Below, piece by piece: positions 20,413-22,030 of a stretch of 22,030 nucleotides of DNA. The first letter of the stretch is position 1. Every line of letters starts with the position of its first letter. Source of the DNA: Candidatus Lindowiibacteriota bacterium (GTDB lineage: Bacteria > Lindowbacteria > 2-12-FULL-62-27); contig JAHFCY010000023.1 in the NCBI GenBank assembly GCA_023249255.1, forward strand, positions 1-22,030, in the 5' to 3' direction. Made by a program: the position numbers and the translations under genes. The notes under the pieces are model-generated. The model was not told where the DNA came from. It did no database searches and saw nothing but the letters and a program-made list of their open reading frames with translations.

Positions 20413-21588
20413 ATGGCGATTGAACTGAACGCGGGGGATACCCTCTGCAAGGAAGGCGACATCGCGAACGAGATGTACATCCTGGTCGACGGCGCCCTTG
20501 AGATCTTTCGCCGTGACAAGCGCGGCCGCGACAAGAAAATTTCCGAAATCGCCGCGAAAAATTCGATTTTCGGCGAGGTCGGCGCCATTTTGAAACAGCC
20601 GCGGTCTGCCACCATCCGCGCCAAACAACACACCGTTCTTCAGGCGATCGACGTCCGCAAGAAGGCGCTGGATGAAACCATCCTTTCCCAGCCGAGGCTG
20701 GGGCTGTCGATCTCTTTCAATCTCGCGCGCTACATCAAGGAAACCAATGACCGGCTTTCACAGTACACGCAGTTCTTGAACGAAATCCGAAAATTGTCCG
20801 ATGAATATCTGCTTTTCTACTATCAGAAATCAAAAGCCTGCGGCGAGCTCTACGACCAGACGCATTTTGCGTGGGCCAAGACCATTTACGACAAGGCCAA
20901 ATCGCACATGTGCTACGGCATGGGCGAGGGCGTCGCTGGCGGGAAAGACATCATGTCCAGCGGCCCCCCGCCTCCCCCGCCTCCCCCGACGTCCGAGAAT
21001 GCGGCCGGGATCGCCGGCGGCCGCCAGTTCCAGCCCGGAGAGATTCTCTGCAAGGAGGGAGACGAAGGCCGCGAAATTTTTATTCTGCAGACCGGAACTC
21101 TGGAAGTGCAGGTCGGCGGCCGAAAGGTGGCGGAGATCAAGGACAAGGGGGCGGTGATCGGCGAGATCGCGGTGCTGTCCGGCTACGCCTCCAGAACCTT
21201 CGAAAAGCGGACCGCGACCATCATGGCCCGCGACGCCGCCACCGTCATCGTCATCGACGGCACAAAACTCGAAGCCGTCATCACGGCCAATCCCCAGCTC
21301 ATTCTCTTCGTCACCAAAGTCCTCTCGGAGCGTCTGCCCGGCACCAACAATTCCCTTCTGCAAGTCGACGAGCAGATTAAAAAATACATGGCCCTCCTCG
21401 ACTCCACCGGCGTCACAACCATGACCCTCATCAACGCCTATGAACTTCTGCGCACGAACCTGAAAAGCAGCGCCAGCGACAAGCCGCAAGCCGAGGGTTG
21501 GGAGACCGAAGTCGACTCCCGCTTGAACGACATGAAGGAAAAAGCCCGTTCCATCAACGACCAGTACGCCGAACTTGTGAAAAAATAG
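20413..21588 (+). CDS. Protein with two cyclic-nucleotide-binding domains
   Basis: The 391-residue cytoplasmic protein has two cNMP-binding domains of the CRP/PKA type and no DNA-binding or catalytic domain. Domain 1 is at about 1-90, with the phosphate-binding cassette FGEVGAILKQPRSATI (E55, R64). A helical region follows (about 100-170). A run of eight prolines (about 184-191) leads to domain 2 (about 203-300) with IGEIAVLSG ... KRTATI (E250, R265). Both cassettes keep the Glu and Arg that hold cAMP. The C-terminal tail is helical. With two adenylate cyclases in the window, it is a candidate cAMP receiver, perhaps a regulatory subunit. ATG 20413 is preferred (AAAGG about 8 nt upstream); ATG 20380 would add 11 residues close to the tRNA end. 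Confidence 0.88.
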   Translation: MAIELNAGDTLCKEGDIANEMYILVDGALEIFRRDKRGRDKKISEIAAKNSIFGEVGAILKQPRSATIRAKQHTVLQAIDVRKKALDETILSQPRLGLSISFNLARYIKETNDRLSQYTQFLNEIRKLSDEYLLFYYQKSKACGELYDQTHFAWAKTIYDKAKSHMCYGMGEGVAGGKDIMSSGPPPPPPPPTSENAAGIAGGRQFQPGEILCKEGDEGREIFILQTGTLEVQVGGRKVAEIKDKGAVIGEIAVLSGYASRTFEKRTATIMARDAATVIVIDGTKLEAVITANPQLILFVTKVLSERLPGTNNSLLQVDEQIKKYMALLDSTGVTTMTLINAYELLRTNLKSSASDKPQAEGWETEVDSRLNDMKEKARSINDQYAELVKK

Positions 21589-21642
21589 TCTCTCACGTCC
21601 CGCCTGTTGCAATTTATCCCTGTCCCAAAATCATCCGGATGC

Positions 21643-21672
21643 TTGACATTTTTTTTTTCCATCTGGTATCGT
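21643..21672 (+). promoter_or_regulatory. Putative promoter with a T10 tract in the spacer
   Basis: A perfect TTGACA (21643-21648) is followed by an 18-nt spacer beginning with ten T (21649-21658) and by TATCGT (21667-21672). The -10 box ends 7 nt before the GTG at 21680. Slippage in the T-tract would change the spacer length. Confidence 0.6.
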
Positions 21673-21679
21673 GGAGGGC

Positions 21680-22030
21680 GTGACTGAGAGACTGAAATTG
21701 CCGGTCATAACACTTGTGATGGCGGGGGCGATGCTGGTTTCTTCCATTGGAGTCGATCCGGCATTCGCGACGCACCGGATATCCGAGACCATGTTTCCGA
21801 GTGGTATTGGTGGAGGACTTGAATTTCGGTGGGATACATGCGTTGAGAATCCGCCATCCCCAGACGGCGAGCATTGCGCAAATATTTTGTCCATTGACGG
21901 ACGGCCGTGGGCTGCGGCAAACTTTATAGTGGGACCTGCGGCCCAGCCGGTCTATGAATTTGAAGTGCCGGGAATTCTGCTGGCCGGCTCATGGAAATTT
22001 GATTTATACGACGAGTACGCCGGCCGCCAG
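21680..22030 (+). CDS. Secreted protein of unknown function (partial, runs off the window)
   Basis: An open frame of 117 codons from GTG 21680 has no stop before the window end. It begins with a signal peptide (VTERLKLPVITLVMAGAMLVSS, probable cleavage after AFA at about residues 28-30). The mature part includes a pair of cysteines about 15 residues apart (DTCVEN, EHCANI) and beta-rich segments (VYEFEVPGILLAGSWKFDLYDEYAG) that suggest an extracellular beta-sandwich. I do not recognise the family. GGAGGG lies only 1 nt before the GTG, so either the mRNA is leaderless or a later ATG (codon 14 or 18) is used. Expression may vary through the T10 tract in its promoter. Confidence 0.65.
   Translation, partial: MTERLKLPVITLVMAGAMLVSSIGVDPAFATHRISETMFPSGIGGGLEFRWDTCVENPPSPDGEHCANILSIDGRPWAAANFIVGPAAQPVYEFEVPGILLAGSWKFDLYDEYAGRQ

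Noticed and set aside
21589-21660. T10 tract as a terminator of the cNMP-binding gene
   Set aside because: The only hairpin-like sequence before it is a loopless CATCCGGATG. A perfect TTGACA directly precedes the T-tract and suggests a promoter instead.
1-22030. CRISPR arrays, IS elements with transposase genes, rRNA
   Set aside because: No regularly spaced repeats, transposase motifs or rRNA segments were seen.

Overview
The window looks like chromosomal DNA from an uncultured, GC-rich, diderm (Gram-negative) bacterium. The evidence is lipoprotein signal peptides on two binding proteins, a Wza-like polysaccharide export protein with a Wzc-like partner, a bacterial SMC, and tRNA genes that do not encode their 3' CCA. 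A short MerR-type gene running directly into a tRNA-Pro recalls an arrangement I associate with Deltaproteobacteria and some candidate phyla. I cannot assign a phylum from the sequence alone.

Left part (1-6.3 kb, all on the minus strand). An operon encodes an extracellular solute-binding lipoprotein, a PhnD-like binding lipoprotein and a membrane HAMP adenylate cyclase. The cyclase runs off the window edge and carries an apparent 1-base frameshift about 50 bp from that edge. Next comes a compact two-gene cassette (small basic protein plus nucleotidyltransferase, toxin-antitoxin-like) with a consensus promoter and near-palindromic repeats on both sides. A second adenylate cyclase follows, with a TM segment, TPR-like repeats and a C-terminal discoidin domain. 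A 54-nt direct repeat (52/54 identical) lies upstream of both the binding-protein operon and this second cyclase. A protein with two cyclic-nucleotide-binding domains at 20.4-21.6 kb could be a receiver for the cAMP these enzymes would make.

Middle part (6.6-9.4 kb). A tRNA-Asn(GUU) is interrupted inside the anticodon by a 234-nt group I intron. Upstream on the same strand are phhB-like and recR genes. Next is a scar where a fragment of a Gfo/Idh/MocA oxidoreductase meets a fragment of a TPR protein on the opposite strand, followed by a BrnT/BrnA-like toxin-antitoxin pair.

Right part (9.4-22 kb). A large secreted protein has a 5'-nucleotidase C-terminal domain but no recognisable catalytic metallophosphatase domain. 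A plus-strand run follows: smc, a small membrane protein, an SLBB-type export protein, and a Wzc-like protein whose P-loop lysine is replaced. After that come a MerR gene overlapping tRNA-Pro(GGG), the dual cNMP-binding protein, and the start of a secreted protein whose promoter spacer holds a T10 tract.

A recurring theme is a sigma70-like -10 box ending only 6-7 nt before a start codon (at 3333, 6329, 7967, 12270 and 21680), which predicts leaderless mRNAs. Two of these promoters lie inside copies of one 46-nt dispersed repeat.
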